This document shows positions 33,365 through 45,500 of a stretch of DNA of 64,000 nt, in pieces. The notes beneath the pieces were generated by a model that saw nothing but the letters and a program-made list of their open reading frames with translations, did no database searches and was not told the DNA's origin. The stretch is from assembly GCA_014898425.1 (NCBI GenBank), contig RCSZ01000018.1:682001-746000 (forward strand), written 5' to 3'. The DNA is from Botryotinia globosa (taxonomy: Eukaryota; Ascomycota; Leotiomycetes; Helotiales; Sclerotiniaceae). Every line of letters begins with the position of its first letter. Position 1 is the first letter of the stretch. Both the position numbers and the translations under genes were made by a program.

Positions 33365-33775
33365 TTACATGCCAGAGTTCTTGGCAGCTAAGTAATTTCA
33401 AAAGTGTTATTAGTACACCAAAGGAATTGATATTAGAAAATGAAAAGGTAAAGCCCCGGGGAAAAGGACCGTCATATGTTCTGGAAAAGAGAAGAATTTT
33501 TGTAGCGTACCTTGATTAACACTGGCAGAGTCGAAGCTAACGACATTTCCCTGAGCATCGGTCATTGAGGCAGTCGATGCATCTACTGCGCGTGCTGCGA
33601 GTTGAATAGCTGTATTTTTGTCAGCAGGTGAAAAACATATGGCTCCGGTGATACGGGGAGTGGAAAGGGGACTGTGGATGACAAAGGGAGATCGGCGTGT
33701 GGAAAATTGGGATAACATACGTGTGGCAATCGCAATGGCGACGAAGGAAAGAATGGTGACGAGTGTGAACTGCAT
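33365..33775 (-). CDS. Small secreted peptide, three exons, 58 aa
   Basis: Not visible as a single ORF. Exons 33775-33721, 33609-33511 and 33387-33365 join in phase 1 at both junctions (donors GTATGT and GTACGC; acceptors ACAG and TTAG). The product starts MQFTLVTILSFVAIAIAT, a textbook signal peptide with cleavage likely near residue 18-26. A short Cys-free mature part follows (AARAVDASTAS, DAQGNVVSFDSASVNQ) and the end is AAKNSGM. Introns are 111 and 123 nt, with CTGAC and CTAAT-type branch sites. Small secreted fungal proteins with this layout include candidate effectors and pheromone-like peptides, but there is no repeat or processing-site pattern here to choose. Exon joins are inferred. 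Confidence 0.68.
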
Positions 33776-34436
33776 GATTGCTAGTGGGTATGTTTATTGA
33801 GGTATTGAGTGATAAAAAATGCAGAAGACTGTTTGATGATGGGGATGATTGAATAAAGTCGGCCGGCAACAAATGATTGCATATAAACAAGAAATTAATC
33901 AATGATTGATAGATGAATAGATAGACGAGGAACGAGATAAAAATGGTGATACAGCAAATCCCCCATACTTCGAGGTCATCGTCTGTATATCTTCATCGAA
34001 CCGTCAACATCCCACAAATTCAAAACGAGGATCTAGACTCAAACCTGCGCCTCTCGCTTCCCAAAGCCATCATCATAAAAATTCATCCAATACCTATTAA
34101 GAGATGATTTCAAAGGGGCACCTATCAACATGCCAATCCCATGTCTACTCAGCTCCATCGCTTTGCTTGATTCGCAGATATCATGATTCGAGCGGAAACC
34201 GGGGTTCACTGCATCACAAATTGAATGATATTCACATGGTCATGATACATCGAATGTATGGACAAGGCTTAACCCTATGTTGTATAGAGTATTATTTAAG
34301 CTTGTGGATATTTCTCAGATTTGCTGGGGGAAGTTGGGGATAATGATGAAGAAAAACTGGATTGATGTGTTGTAAGGGTCGGAAGAAGAAAGGTGATGAA
34401 ACATGGATGAAGTGAAGCGAGATGCAAAGATGGCTG
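33776..34436. other. Intergenic
   Basis: No supported gene. Confidence 0.5.
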
Positions 34437-34597
34437 TCATCCCAACATTACCCGTGAAGCTTCGAAAACGTCCAATGGTTCGATATAATAAGAATTCTTC
34501 ATGCGAAGAAGGTTTGAGGAAGACGGGAATCTTGAGATCCGAACGGGGACAGATGAACTTTTGGGGGCTGTAGATGTTGTGGAGGAAAAGGGTTTTC

Positions 34598-34628
<31 letters not shown>

Positions 34629-34688
34629 AGATCTAAGGGGTAAAAGTCTCGTTTGCGGCTGGGTGGTTTCGGAAGTGATTGATAACAA
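34437..34688 (-). CDS. Possible small Ser/Asn-rich protein, 83 aa
   Basis: ORF with a nine-asparagine run encoded by an AAC/TTG trinucleotide repeat (34599-34624), flanked by Ser/Thr/Pro-rich sequence and ending MKNSYYIEPLDVFEASRVMLG. Not recognised. It may be part of a spliced gene, as a weak GTAATG donor lies just before the stop, or non-coding. Confidence 0.28.
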
Positions 34689-35310
34689 GCTTCTTAGACA
34701 GATACCTGATATTGATATGAAAGTAAATTGATTATTGCTTTTGATCTGTAAATAGCCTTTGAGTATTTGACTTGCAATTCGGATTGTACCTATTTGGCAA
34801 TGAAAATGTGGCTGTGAATAGGTTTTTATTGACTACCTAGGTAGGTACCTGAGTGTCTCGAGATATTCGTCCTTTGTACTTTGAGATGATGACGACATAT
34901 GACATACGAGGAAGATTATCTTTCAAGCTTAAAACGGGAGCTCTTTGAATGATGATGAAGAAGAGGTGGTTTATTGTCAGCTGCACTTTCAATAACCTGA
35001 CAAAAGAAGTTGAAACAGGAACTTCCTCACCGTCGCCGCCATGGTATGTATCAACATCAAAGTTTGTTGGTTGGTTCGAACCACTCCAGCTTCATCCTTC
35101 ACGACTGGAAAGGAAATATAATCATCATTGATATGAAGCATTCCAAAGCAAGCATATATTCACCTGGGCAATCACATCCATATCTCACTCATGCTGTATG
35201 TATGGTATAATAGGATTTCTACCGACCGACCAACCGAACAACCGACTAACCTTACATAATAACGGAATTGAATGAACCGAGCCATAGAATTATCCACTCC
35301 AATCGAGATT
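34689..35310. other. Intergenic with TAGGTA element
   Basis: Holds TACCTAGGTAGGTACCT at 34834-34850. No supported ORF. Confidence 0.5.
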
Positions 35311-35516
35311 TATGCAAATCATAGGTACCTGAAACATTCATCATCGATTTATGCAAATCATAGGTACCTGAAACATTCATCATCGATTTATGCAAATCAT
35401 AGGTACCTGAAACATTCATCATCGATTTATGCAAATCATAGGTACCTGAAACATTCATCATCAATTTATGCAAATCCCATGTACCTGAAACATTCATCAT
35501 CGATTTATGCAAATCA
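35311..35516. repeat. 39-bp minisatellite, about 5.3 copies
   Basis: Head-to-tail unit beginning TATGCAAATCATAGGTACCT; copies start at 35311, 35350, 35389, 35428, 35467 and 35506 (partial). Copies are almost identical except the fifth (CCCATG for ATAGG). Because 39 is divisible by three, both strands stay open, giving spurious repetitive ORFs. Confidence 0.95.
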
Positions 35517-35596
35517 AGACTAAAGCTTATCGATAACCCCCGCTATGAAGTCCCACAACACCCGAGCTCCTTCTATCGGTAATGGCCTCGCTGATA

Positions 35597-35638
35597 TTCA
35601 CGTTCACGTTCACATTCACATTCACATTCACATTCACT
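35597..35638. repeat. CATTCA hexanucleotide run
   Basis: TTCACG/TTCACA units in the leader of the AMMECR1-family gene. Confidence 0.9.
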
Positions 35639-35783
35639 CACAACAACCTTCCTATCAGACATCCCGTACATCAATAACCTCATTTCACCGTCAGGTCGAC
35701 AGCTACAACTCTATTCAAATCCGACCCTCAATACAACCCCAAATTCATCAACCAACCCATCTTCACCAGCAATACCAACAATC

Positions 35784-36767
35784 ATGGCAACTCCAGATCA
35801 TTGTCTCTATTGTTTCGAAGTTTTGACTGCTCATCTCGAAAAACGACAACCATTAGGTTTGGAAAAGGTTCAGGAATTATGGACATCTTATCCTAAAGGT
35901 CTCGAATTACAAAACAACGAAGAAGAGGAGGAAGAAGAAGAAGATGTTGACCTTCAAATTCCTGGTTCTCATCCACCAAAAACAAATCCAAGACCAGATC
36001 CAAATTCAACCACAAATTCAGCACGTCATCCTATTCTCCAACGAATTACACGATCTGCTTCCGGAACCAGTACACCATCTTCTAGTTCCTCTGAACGAAC
36101 ATCAACCTCCAATTCCACATCTGCAACTACTCCCTCTAGTTCAACCACCTCATTCACCCCCATCGGTATCTCCCCAACTCCCCGTCAAACAACTCAACTC
36201 TCCCCTCCCCACAATCTCCGCGATTGGTCCACCCCCCTCTTCGTAACCTGGAATACTCTTTCCTCCTCCTCACAACCCCATCAACAATCTCCTTCTCTAC
36301 GCGGCTGCATCGGTACTTTCTCCTCCGAACCCCTCCTCACATCTCTACCTGAATACGCAATAATCTCCGCTCTGCACGATTCCCGCTTCGATCCCATTAC
36401 ACTGCGGGAACTCCCAACTCTCGAGGTTGCCGTCACTTTACTTACGGATTTCGAAGAGTGTGCTCATCCGCTCGACTGGGAAATCGGAGTTCATGGGATC
36501 AGGATCAGTTTTTATCATAAGAATAAGAGATTTGGAGCGTGTTATTTACCTGATGTGGCGGTGGAGCAGGAGTGGGGAAAGGAAGAGACGGTTGTTAGTG
36601 CGATGAGGAAGGCGGGCTGGGGAGGAAAGAGGGAGAAGTGGAGGGAAGTGAGCCAGTTGAGTGTCGTCAGGTATCAGGGAAGAAAAGAAAGTGTTAGCTG
36701 GAAGGAATATAATGAGTGGAGGACTTGGGTAGAGAAGCAGGGCAAAACCGTCCAGACGAGGAATTAG
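35784..36767 (+). CDS. AMMECR1-family protein, 327 aa
   Basis: Member of the conserved AMMECR1 fold, whose molecular role is not established. Start ATG in CAATCATGGCA. The first part (ATPDHCLYCFEVLTAHLE) begins the domain. A long low-complexity insert, acidic then Ser/Thr/Pro-rich (about residues 45-150), separates it from the core. The core has the family signature LRGCIGTF, then EYAIISALHDSRFDPITLREL, LEVAVTLLTDFE and WEIGVHGIRISF. The insert is much longer than in animal or archaeal members but usual for filamentous fungi. Single exon. Confidence 0.92.
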   Translation: MATPDHCLYCFEVLTAHLEKRQPLGLEKVQELWTSYPKGLELQNNEEEEEEEEDVDLQIPGSHPPKTNPRPDPNSTTNSARHPILQRITRSASGTSTPSSSSSERTSTSNSTSATTPSSSTTSFTPIGISPTPRQTTQLSPPHNLRDWSTPLFVTWNTLSSSSQPHQQSPSLRGCIGTFSSEPLLTSLPEYAIISALHDSRFDPITLRELPTLEVAVTLLTDFEECAHPLDWEIGVHGIRISFYHKNKRFGACYLPDVAVEQEWGKEETVVSAMRKAGWGGKREKWREVSQLSVVRYQGRKESVSWKEYNEWRTWVEKQGKTVQTRN

Positions 36768-37749
36768 AGGGGATGGATATTACACCTTCTAGATACTGGA
36801 GATAGGAACAGGATGTGAAGGAATCTCACTATTATCGATTTAAGCGGCTGGTAAAAGAGCGCGGGGTTATGGAAATAGGGAGAGCATAAGATACAACATA
36901 CAATGATTTATGACAAGTTACAACAGATAGAGATCTAGTTGGGGGGGGTGGGGGGTAGGGATTCATTTAATTATCTCATTCCTTCTATTCATTCTACTTC
37001 ACTCCCTCTCATTTTACACCATCCCTCCACCTGAACATCTGGTATGTCTAAATCTCGAATTGTCAATAGACTTATACCTCAACCTCAATCTCTCTCCAAT
37101 ACCATTGTGTCGGACACCCCACATCCCGATAAATCGCACTCAATCAGTATATACTGATGAATCCATTCCTCACATCTCGAGCAGTGTGCTGGATACTATT
37201 TTCTAGTAAGACTAGAGATATTGCGAGCGGATTGACCTTGCCTCGTAGCTAGTATGTTCACGTGTATCTCATGTTTCATGCATATATATACATATATACA
37301 TACATACCTAGACAGATACACATACACTTCATTCCAAGACTCTTCCAAAGCATTCGAACATTCTATACTCAATTTCATTAATCGCCGGAGAAAAATATAA
37401 AAAGCTCCTCGGCTCCTCGCTATATGTTTTCCTATCCTATGGTATATGTTACTCCCCCGTTTTCCTTGATGACAAACCCAACCATTCCGTATCCATCCCG
37501 TCCAAGCGTAATCTTGCCTCCACGCTATACATATCCCTATCCCTTCCCTTCCCTTTCCCTCCCAAATATAAAATACAAATGGATATCCAGTAAATCAACT
37601 AAGCAAAATCACTACTCGTAAGTTGTGATGTCATTAATATATGTCGTAAGTTCTCGTCTTGGGTCGTCCATCTCGTCTTATTCCTTTTCCAGCCACTTGC
37701 TCTCATTCACCATTATCTCCAACCACCTCATCGTACCTATCAAATCGAT
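36768..37749. other. Convergent intergenic with G-run
   Basis: G8-T-G6-TA-G3 at 36941-36960, about 170 bp after the AMMECR1-family stop codon. Otherwise CT-rich, with no supported gene. Confidence 0.5.
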
Positions 37750-38670
37750 CTATCTCCAGCATGCGAACTTCCTTCCTATCTCCCTCAATTTTCCCTTGCT
37801 AATTCCTCTCCCATTTCTATTCCCTCTCTTCTCATATTCTCCGCTTGGAGTTCCCGGCGGTAAAGGCGTCAATGGTTTCGTCATCGCTCTCCTAGTCCCC
37901 AGCTTCTCCCTTTCCCCATTCAATTCATCGCCTTCCGCCCCATCCACATGTACCCCCGATATCTCATCCCCGAATTCTCCTCTATCCATCATTTCCCTAT
38001 CCATCAAAGCCCTCTTCCTTCCCTCCACAACCCGTCTAACAATCAACGCGAAAGTTTCCTCGATGTTAACAATACTCCTCGCGCTTGTTTCCATAAACCC
38101 ACAATTTCTTGCCCTGGCCCATTCCAAACCCTGCGAAGCCGTCACCTCGCGCGAATCTTGCAGATCGCATTTATTTCCCGCAATGATTTTAATCGGAGGC
38201 GTATATCCATAATCGAATCCTCCCCCTTGTATTGACTTTGCATTTGAGCTCTGGAATTTTTTTGTTCTTGAACGAGATTTCGAAGGAGAAGATTCGGCCT
38301 GCGCTCTTCTCCATTCTTCGCCCCGAACTTCTCCCTCCATAGTGACTAATTCGTCGAACCAATCTAGCGCATCCAAGCTTTCCCGTCGCGTAATATCATA
38401 TACCAATAAGAAAGCATCACTTCTCATACTCCCATTGGCGCTTTGCCACATCCCGCGATATTCTTCTTGGCCTGCGGTGTCGGTTATGGAGAGATGATAT
38501 GTTTGGCCATCGATGCGTCGGGTGAGGGTGTAGGAATCTTCAATGGTAGGGTCGTAATCAGATGTCCATTGAGATTTTACAAGGCGGAGAGTCAAAGCGG
38601 ATTTGCCAACGCCACCGTCGCCGAGGATAGTTATGGCTATGCGATTGGGATCATAAGAAGTTGCTGCCAT
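37750..38670 (-). CDS. Ras-like small GTPase with insert and no CAAX, 306 aa
   Basis: Membrane signalling switch of the Ras family. All G boxes are present: G1 GDGGVGKSA, G2 YDPTIEDSY, G3 DTAGQEEY, G4 GNKCDL and G5 ETSAR. I chose the ATG at 38670 (MAATSYDPNRIAITILGDGG) because the 59-residue upstream extension is Ser/Thr/Pro-rich and unlike Ras. Between G3 and G4 there is a basic Ser-rich insert of roughly 45 residues (AESSPSKSRSRTKKFQSSN). The C-terminus is a long acidic then basic extension ending in KFACWR, so a lone cysteine lies three residues from the end and no CAAX box is present. Membrane attachment, if any, would depend on the basic tail or palmitoylation. Confidence 0.88.
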   Translation of the reverse strand: MAATSYDPNRIAITILGDGGVGKSALTLRLVKSQWTSDYDPTIEDSYTLTRRIDGQTYHLSITDTAGQEEYRGMWQSANGSMRSDAFLLVYDITRRESLDALDWFDELVTMEGEVRGEEWRRAQAESSPSKSRSRTKKFQSSNAKSIQGGGFDYGYTPPIKIIAGNKCDLQDSREVTASQGLEWARARNCGFMETSARSIVNIEETFALIVRRVVEGRKRALMDREMMDRGEFGDEISGVHVDGAEGDELNGEREKLGTRRAMTKPLTPLPPGTPSGEYEKRGNRNGRGISKGKLREIGRKFACWR

Positions 38671-38904
38671 GATTTGGTCGTGTAATATGGTATGGTGAGG
38701 TATTTGCGGAGACGTGATAAGATGGAAATATATCGAAGAGTGATCGATTGGTAGGATTTTTTTGAGAGCGAAAGCGAAAGGACAAGTTGTTTGAGAAGGT
38801 GTTTGAGGTATGGTAGAAGTAGAATTGAAACCGTCGCTCGAAACCAAATTGATTTTCGCAGATACCTATTCTTAACTGGGCGTTCAATGTCGGTTTAATG
38901 TGTG

Positions 38905-38949
38905 TTCATTCGTTCGTTCATTCGTTCGCTCGATCGTTTGTTCGTTCGT
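38905..38949. repeat. CATTCGTT-type tandem run
   Basis: Degenerate units in the upstream region of the Ras-like gene. Confidence 0.9.
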
Positions 38950-40102
38950 GTATGTAGGTATTGTATTGTATGAATGTTCTCCTCCAACCTTCCTGCCTTC
39001 CTCCACAATCACTCACGAATTCCCTTATATCCTTTCTCCTTTCTTTCCTTTTCCCAATGGCGCCAAACCTTCGATCCAATTGATTTAAAACAATTTGATC
39101 CAATTCGAAAGAAGAAATTCCGCACAGACTGTAATATAAATATAATCTATCCCGCGCCTCTTTTTAACTCCAATCCATCTTACCGTTATCCCCTTTCTTT
39201 TAATAGTATGTCTTCTCTTCAATTGGGTTTGGCGTGTATATATTCTCCTAGTCTCTTGAAGAATGAAATCTTCTATATATTTGTAAACTTTGAGGACCTA
39301 CATGTAACGGTGAAAAAAAGAAAAGAAAAAGGTGTGGCACACCCAACAATTGATTTGTACAACCACGCTCCTCAATTAGTCTTCTCCAAATTCCCGAGAC
39401 AAACAAGCAGACAAGGGAAGGGCAGGACGTGAACGGTTGTGCGATTATGTTGAGTTAAGTCATGCCATTCGATACTGGTCTGATATCAATATACCTGGGC
39501 AGCATCTCCCTGCTGTGCAAGTCGAGCGATGAAGGTTCCCCTGGCAAATTATCTGGCCTACCTATTGGAAAGACATTTGGCTCCAGCTCTCTATGCTTTT
39601 TCCCATTTCGTTTGACTCGAATGTTTGCATTGGGTAATGCGTCCCCGAGTCCCGAGTCAATATAAGACCTTGTGAAGATGTGGAAGAAGAAAAAGGTAAT
39701 CTGAATCAAATCCTAGACTGAACTCTCCGGGGAAGGAAAAGAAATGGAGAAATGGAGAATTGAGAGATTCGAGAGATTCGAGAGATTGGGTTTAATGGAA
39801 TGATATGATAAAAGGTAAATGTGCGGACATATATCAGGGGTATGTTAACCAATGCAATATGAGAATTGAAGTATGAAAAGGTAGACAGACGCAGGTAGGG
39901 ATTATTGGAATGGTGTTGTAACTTGTAAGATTACGAAGTAGATGCGAGGATGGATAAGATGGATCAATATAAAAAATTGGTCTGTGAGATGAACCAGTGG
40001 GTGAGTGGGTGGCTTGGCGAGCAGACGGCCGAAATGGTCTAATTGTGATTTATTCTTTTTGGATTTCTTTTCTCTTTCTTGATACTTGGTAGGAGAGATA
40101 TA

Positions 40103-40138
40103 AAGCAAGCAAGCAAGCCAGCAAGCAAGCAAGCAATT

Positions 40139-40170
<32 letters not shown>
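40103..40170. repeat. Compound AAGC then AATC microsatellite
   Basis: Seven or so AAGC units with one CCAGC interruption run directly into seven AATC units. Confidence 0.95.
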
Positions 40171-40630
40171 CATAAGTAAGTATTGTGTACAGACTATTCT
40201 TATCCTTCATATCTTTCCCCAAATTCCTTGCTTCATCAATTCATGCGGTCCTTGCTTCATTCATCCATCCCCTCCCATTGAATTGAAGAAATGTACTCGA
40301 GTAGTGAGAAAGTATTCAACTGGTTGCAAGCTGCACCTTGAATAGAATACAATCTCGTCGAGTTGTGCTTTCTTTGCGAATAAACCATCAGGCATGAGAT
40401 TATTAGTGAGGCTGGTCTGATCTGGGTTGGGAGGTGCTTGAATCTTTTTCCCTCTTATTGTTCCGCTATATCAAATGAACATTTGAAACATTTGTTCTTA
40501 TACTATCAGATAGGTAGGTAGTGAAGCTACTGATATGTATATCAAATATAATACAATTGATATATTCCATCTCCCATCCCTCATCTCCCATCTCTATCAC
40601 TTCATCTTTCTCGCCAAGTCCTCGAGTGCT

Positions 40631-40710
40631 TCCCCTCCCTGCTCCTTCTCCTCTCCCTCCATTTCTACCCTCCCCTCCCTGCTCCTTCTTCTCTCCCTCC
40701 ATTTACACCC
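40631..40710. repeat. 40-bp tandem duplication in CT-rich DNA
   Basis: Two copies of a unit starting TCCCCTCCCTGCTCCTTCT, differing at a few positions. Confidence 0.9.
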
Positions 40711-42588
40711 TCCCCTCCCCTATTCTCTTCATCTCCCTGACTTGGTCCACAAGAACTAGGTCTTGTACGATAGGCCTTCCAACCCAAACACAGGAAAAGA
40801 CACAAAATGTAGATTCCAAAATGCTACAGAGTGATACAGTTCCCCATGCTGGGAACTTTCGTTTTATTTTCATGGACAAACCGTATTTCAGAAGGCCAGT
40901 GGAATTCGAGTCAGAGGAGGAGAGATGTTTTGTGCGGATGAGGTGGTTACATTCATGGTTGCTGGCCTTGAATATCAATCTGTTGGTATGTATTTCGTGA
41001 ACTCTTTGTCGTTTCTAAGAAATGATTCGTATGTGCTTTTCCGTATTGTTCAAGATATTCTTGCGGACAAGTCTGTCTTGTGTGAGGAATCTGCTTTTAT
41101 TTATAATTAACTATTTCCTTCACTAAAAGAAGAACTATAAATTGGCGTTTTTAGTACTCGGTAGTTTCTGTCCCTATGTCCACCAGTGGGTGTATGGATT
41201 GTCGGGACACTTCCCAACTTTTGAAATTTTTAACAGATTCGTTCTCCAATTATTTGATGTAGCGTTCGTTATATTTTGATTATTTCATTTCTAATAGACA
41301 ATTGTAAAAATTCTTAAGATACGGAATTTGATATATCAAGAGATATCCACAAGTCCACTTTTGCAGTGTCCCGTCCTCTTCGTTGGGGGAAAAACCAGGC
41401 CGGAATCGACTACTGGTAAAGCCCTTCAATAATCCAATTGTTTCATTCCAATTCAGACAATTAAATGTTTAAATATTCTTATAATTGAATATATCCTCCC
41501 TCATATTACAAAGGGAACTAATGCATTGAGTTTTGATCGGGTATGAATCATTATTTCTCAAATATCAGATATACATATATACCAAGCATATAAATAAATG
41601 TGGTGGTGGTTGTGCTAAAGCCATTGCCAAAGCGATTTAGTATGCTTCTGAGATTGAGCGTATACCGTTATGCTTATGATCTTCGATTGTGTTTGTGGTG
41701 GTAAGCCTTGTGCTTGTCTAGAGGGGGGGCTAAAGATTGATGTAGATTCAGTTCCTTGGATGATTTTAATCTCTCATTCGGGTTAAATCTTTCAAACAAG
41801 CTCAATCCATCATTGATTCTTTGCTCAAGCCGACTTCTCTTGTGAAAAAGGGTTATGTTTAAGAGACCATACTCCACAACTTGTCATCTCACATACTCCA
41901 TCGACTTTACATACTATCTACTATGCATTTCCTTCCGTTGCTTATATTCCAGAGCCCGGCATAAATAAAACTTCATCATCCTAGTGAAAATGGCTAAACT
42001 AGCCATCTCTATTTATGTAGTTTCCACATTAACGAATCACCAGCGCGAGTTTTGATCTTAATTGAAACCGAATTTTTTTCATTTCCTTGAAACCTAACTA
42101 AGTACCCATCGCAAGAACGTCAATTCCCATTCATATCTGCACTTTGATAGGAGGATTTCTCAATCGAGAACATCAAACTAAAGCATACATTGAAATGAAG
42201 AGAGAAAGAACCCCGTCTTGCAACTATCGCACCGCTAAATTAAATAAACCTTTCCTTGATCAATAATACCCTTCCCATCATCAAGTCCATACCGACTTCC
42301 AGATACCCACATGCATAAATAAAGAAGAGGAAGCTATGAAAACTCAATCCCTCAAAAAATAATTCGAGATGAGATCAAAGTCCTAAGAAGTGAAAGTACA
42401 AGTCCTATTCCCAAATCCCTCATAAACCAATTGCCATAGCAATCAGCGAGCAGAGAAAGATTGAGAAATCATAAGATCAGGGATCCGAAGATCAAAAAGT
42501 CGTAATAAAACAAAATGAAGAAGTAAAATGGTTTCGAGATCAAGGACAAGGGTCAAAGATCGTGTTGGTGATGGAGTAATGCAAGTAC

Positions 42589-45500
42589 TTAAATGTACCA
42601 CATGCCAGTGCGAAGCTTCGATATGACTTCCGGATTAACCTTATCATTTTGGTTGACTTGTCCCAAAGGAAGAAGTGGAACATCTTCAACCACCAGCTGA
42701 CTTGACCCAGTTTGACTAGAGGGTGCCTTACCAGCAACTCTGTCTTGGGCTTCCTTTGCCTGCTTCTCGAGGAATTTCTCTCCACCGCGAGGTCCCGCAC
42801 TATGGCCCTTGGCCTCATGAGCACGAGCACGGTTAGAAGCCAAATGTGCATAGTAGACGGCAGGATCTGAGAAGCAATCAGTATAAATAAAATGTCCGAA
42901 AGTTTAGAAACTTACACAAGGAGACAGGGGTGGTAGAACGCATGTATTGATAGCAATGCTGATACACCATTCTCTGAAAATCATTCACTGGAACTCGAGC
43001 TTCATCCATGATGACCTGGTAGTGAACTGGACGAGCAGTTCCTTGAATTGCCGAGTGAGAACTTAAGTAAAAGTCGTACTCGAAAGGATGAGTGATATCT
43101 CTCTCGACAAGTGTACCTGGAAGTGCGTTTCCGTTCTTGTCACCAGCGGCCATGTCATTGTCTTTGGGGAAGAATCGTAAATGATGTCTCTTGGTGCACA
43201 CCGTCACAGTCCAGCGAATCTAAGGGTTGTTAAAAAGAGACTATCAAGAATCGAGAAGTTTAAACACTTACAGCTGCGGCTTTGGGGCCAAATGCCTTCT
43301 CGAGGGCGATCTTCATGTTCTTAACCTCTTGGTTAATAACATGTTCGAATTGACCTTCGGAAACACCATCTCTAAAGTAGTAGATATGCATCGGTCCAGA
43401 TCCTTTGCCAACTTTGGTGACCCACTCTTTGAACAATGGAATTAGCATCGAGTTAATATTATCAGGCGAAATCATTTCAACACGCTGTCCGTTGGTTTGA
43501 ACTGCAGCAGCATATCTACACGCAGTAGAGTCCATTGACATTGTCAAGCAGGCCATGGAAGACTGTGGGGATCCTGGTGTAGCGTGAGAGACATCGGCAC
43601 CAATGACCATTGTTGCACGGGGAAAGAAGGGCTTTGGCGGCTTCGTGTCCGCAACCTTGCATGTTGTACCACCGAGCTTTGCATTCACCTTCATACAAAC
43701 GTTGGAGCAATATTGAGGTTGCGCCTTGGCAACATGAGCAACGTTCATCACTATGATCTGTTAGTCAATGGTCTTTGAGTAGGGGTGCCACACTTACTCT
43801 GGGACATCATCGCAAAGCGACACTCATTGTTCTTCTTGAAGCGTTCGTACATGAAAGAATTTCGATCAGGTAAAATGAAGAACAAAATTTGAGGGATTTG
43901 CTTGGCCTGTTGTCCAGCAGCGTTGCGAATGGTTTGAACACCCTCGGCGATCTTGTCTGGAGCACCAGAAATCTTCATGATTGGTGGAGTCTTATTAGTA
44001 ACTCTACCACCATGGCCAATGTAAGTCTGAATGAACACCTGGAGGAAATTCTTGACAGCAGGTTCCTGAATACAGTTGTCAACGATGGCAACACCCCAGG
44101 AGACTAATGGTTCTGGATTGGCATATAGAAACTTCTTGCCACGTAAGTCCCAACGTCCGGATGTCTTGGGATCAATAGTAGCCTTATCGAATTGAACTAC
44201 TGGATTTTGAAGTAGACGAGCTTGAGTCTGAAGTTATGTCAGTGACTGTATAGTAAAGCGTATTACAAGGGAGAGTAACTTACCATGGTCATGGTTCGGT
44301 CAATCTTGAAACCATAATGAGCGAGATAAGGATCCTCGTTCCATTTCAACATACCAAGACCGTGCTCAATCGATTGAATGCGGACCTTTGGTCTGGTGAC
44401 TGCAAACTTGATCATGGAGGAGGTCTGATTGGGGTCCAGCTTATACTGGTACTTTTGACTTGGGGCCAAAGTACATACTTCCATGGGGAATAAACCTGCT
44501 CTCTCAGTCTCGATCAAAGGAGCCCACCAGTACTTGAGGTTAATATTATACTTCGACTTGAAGTAATTGTAGATGGATGTCTCCTTTCCAGTATCCTTGG
44601 GAGTGAAGAAATGATTCTTAGAATTGACACCATCAGCAGCATATGCGGACTCATGACGGAAAGTAAATCTCTTCACGGTATAGATCTTCTGGTCTAAAAT
44701 CAAATGTTAGTAATATTCATTTGCGAGTGATGAGAAGCAACGTACCATTTGTCTTCCCGTGATGCTTCAAAGTGAACTTCAATTTCTTCATCTTTTCAAG
44801 CGTCAAGAATTCCGCAGACTTCTCGAGTCTACCATTTGGCATGGCTCTCTGCTCAGGCCTCAGATGCTTTCTGAACACATCGTAGTCCAGTGCCTTGTTC
44901 CGAGGAACACTGCACAAGTTACGGGCAGCTTGCATGAAGTCTTGTGATGTCCAGAATGTTCCGTTGGCAACATCGACATTGACTGCCAAGCCACGGACTG
45001 TAGAACCCTTCTCAGTGAGGTGATTGCAAAGGCGAATCGATTGATATACACCTTTCATCGCCTCTATTGTAATGTCCAAAGGACAACGGTCAATGCCACG
45101 AGCGAAAAAGCTACGCTTCTGAACAACGTATTTCTCACTGGGCCATTGACGGATCATATGATCAAGGAAGTCTATCATGAGAGTTAGTTACATTCGTGAG
45201 GGCGCACCAACAAGACTTACTGATAGCGCAAAGAACATTGTTGTCAAAGTCGCATTCCTTGTTAAGATAAGCGTGCAAAGAAGCCATTCTGATGGTGGTT
45301 GTTTGCTTGACCGTGCAGTAAATCATGCGTTTGGGGTCTCCACCTGGTTTGCCAACCTCGAGATCAAGATCAACGAGAATGCGGAATTCACCACGGGCCA
45401 ATGGGTTTGAGCACCTGAAATATATAAGCAAGGGGTTAATTGTGGTTTCGAGTGAGCAAAACACTTACCATGCAATCTTATTACCATCCCAGAGCCAAAA

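Larger units (their letters stand above)
38671..42588. other. Long non-coding, repeat-bearing region
   Basis: 3.9 kb without a supported gene. ORFs at 38974-39432, 39455-39709 and 40466-40702 are low-complexity or overlap on both strands. Contents: a CATTCGTT-type run (38905-38949), AAGC and AATC runs (40103-40170), a TAGGTAGGTA element (40511-40520) and a 40-bp duplication (40631-40710). Confidence 0.5.

Noticed and set aside
35252..35523. Repetitive ORFs and CRISPR-like appearance of the 39-bp repeats
   Set aside because: Units are contiguous with no spacers, the host is a eukaryote, and openness on both strands follows from a unit length divisible by three.
38974..39432. 152-codon ORF right of the Ras-like gene
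   Set aside because: Composition is not protein-like, and the same DNA shows competing ORFs on the other strand.
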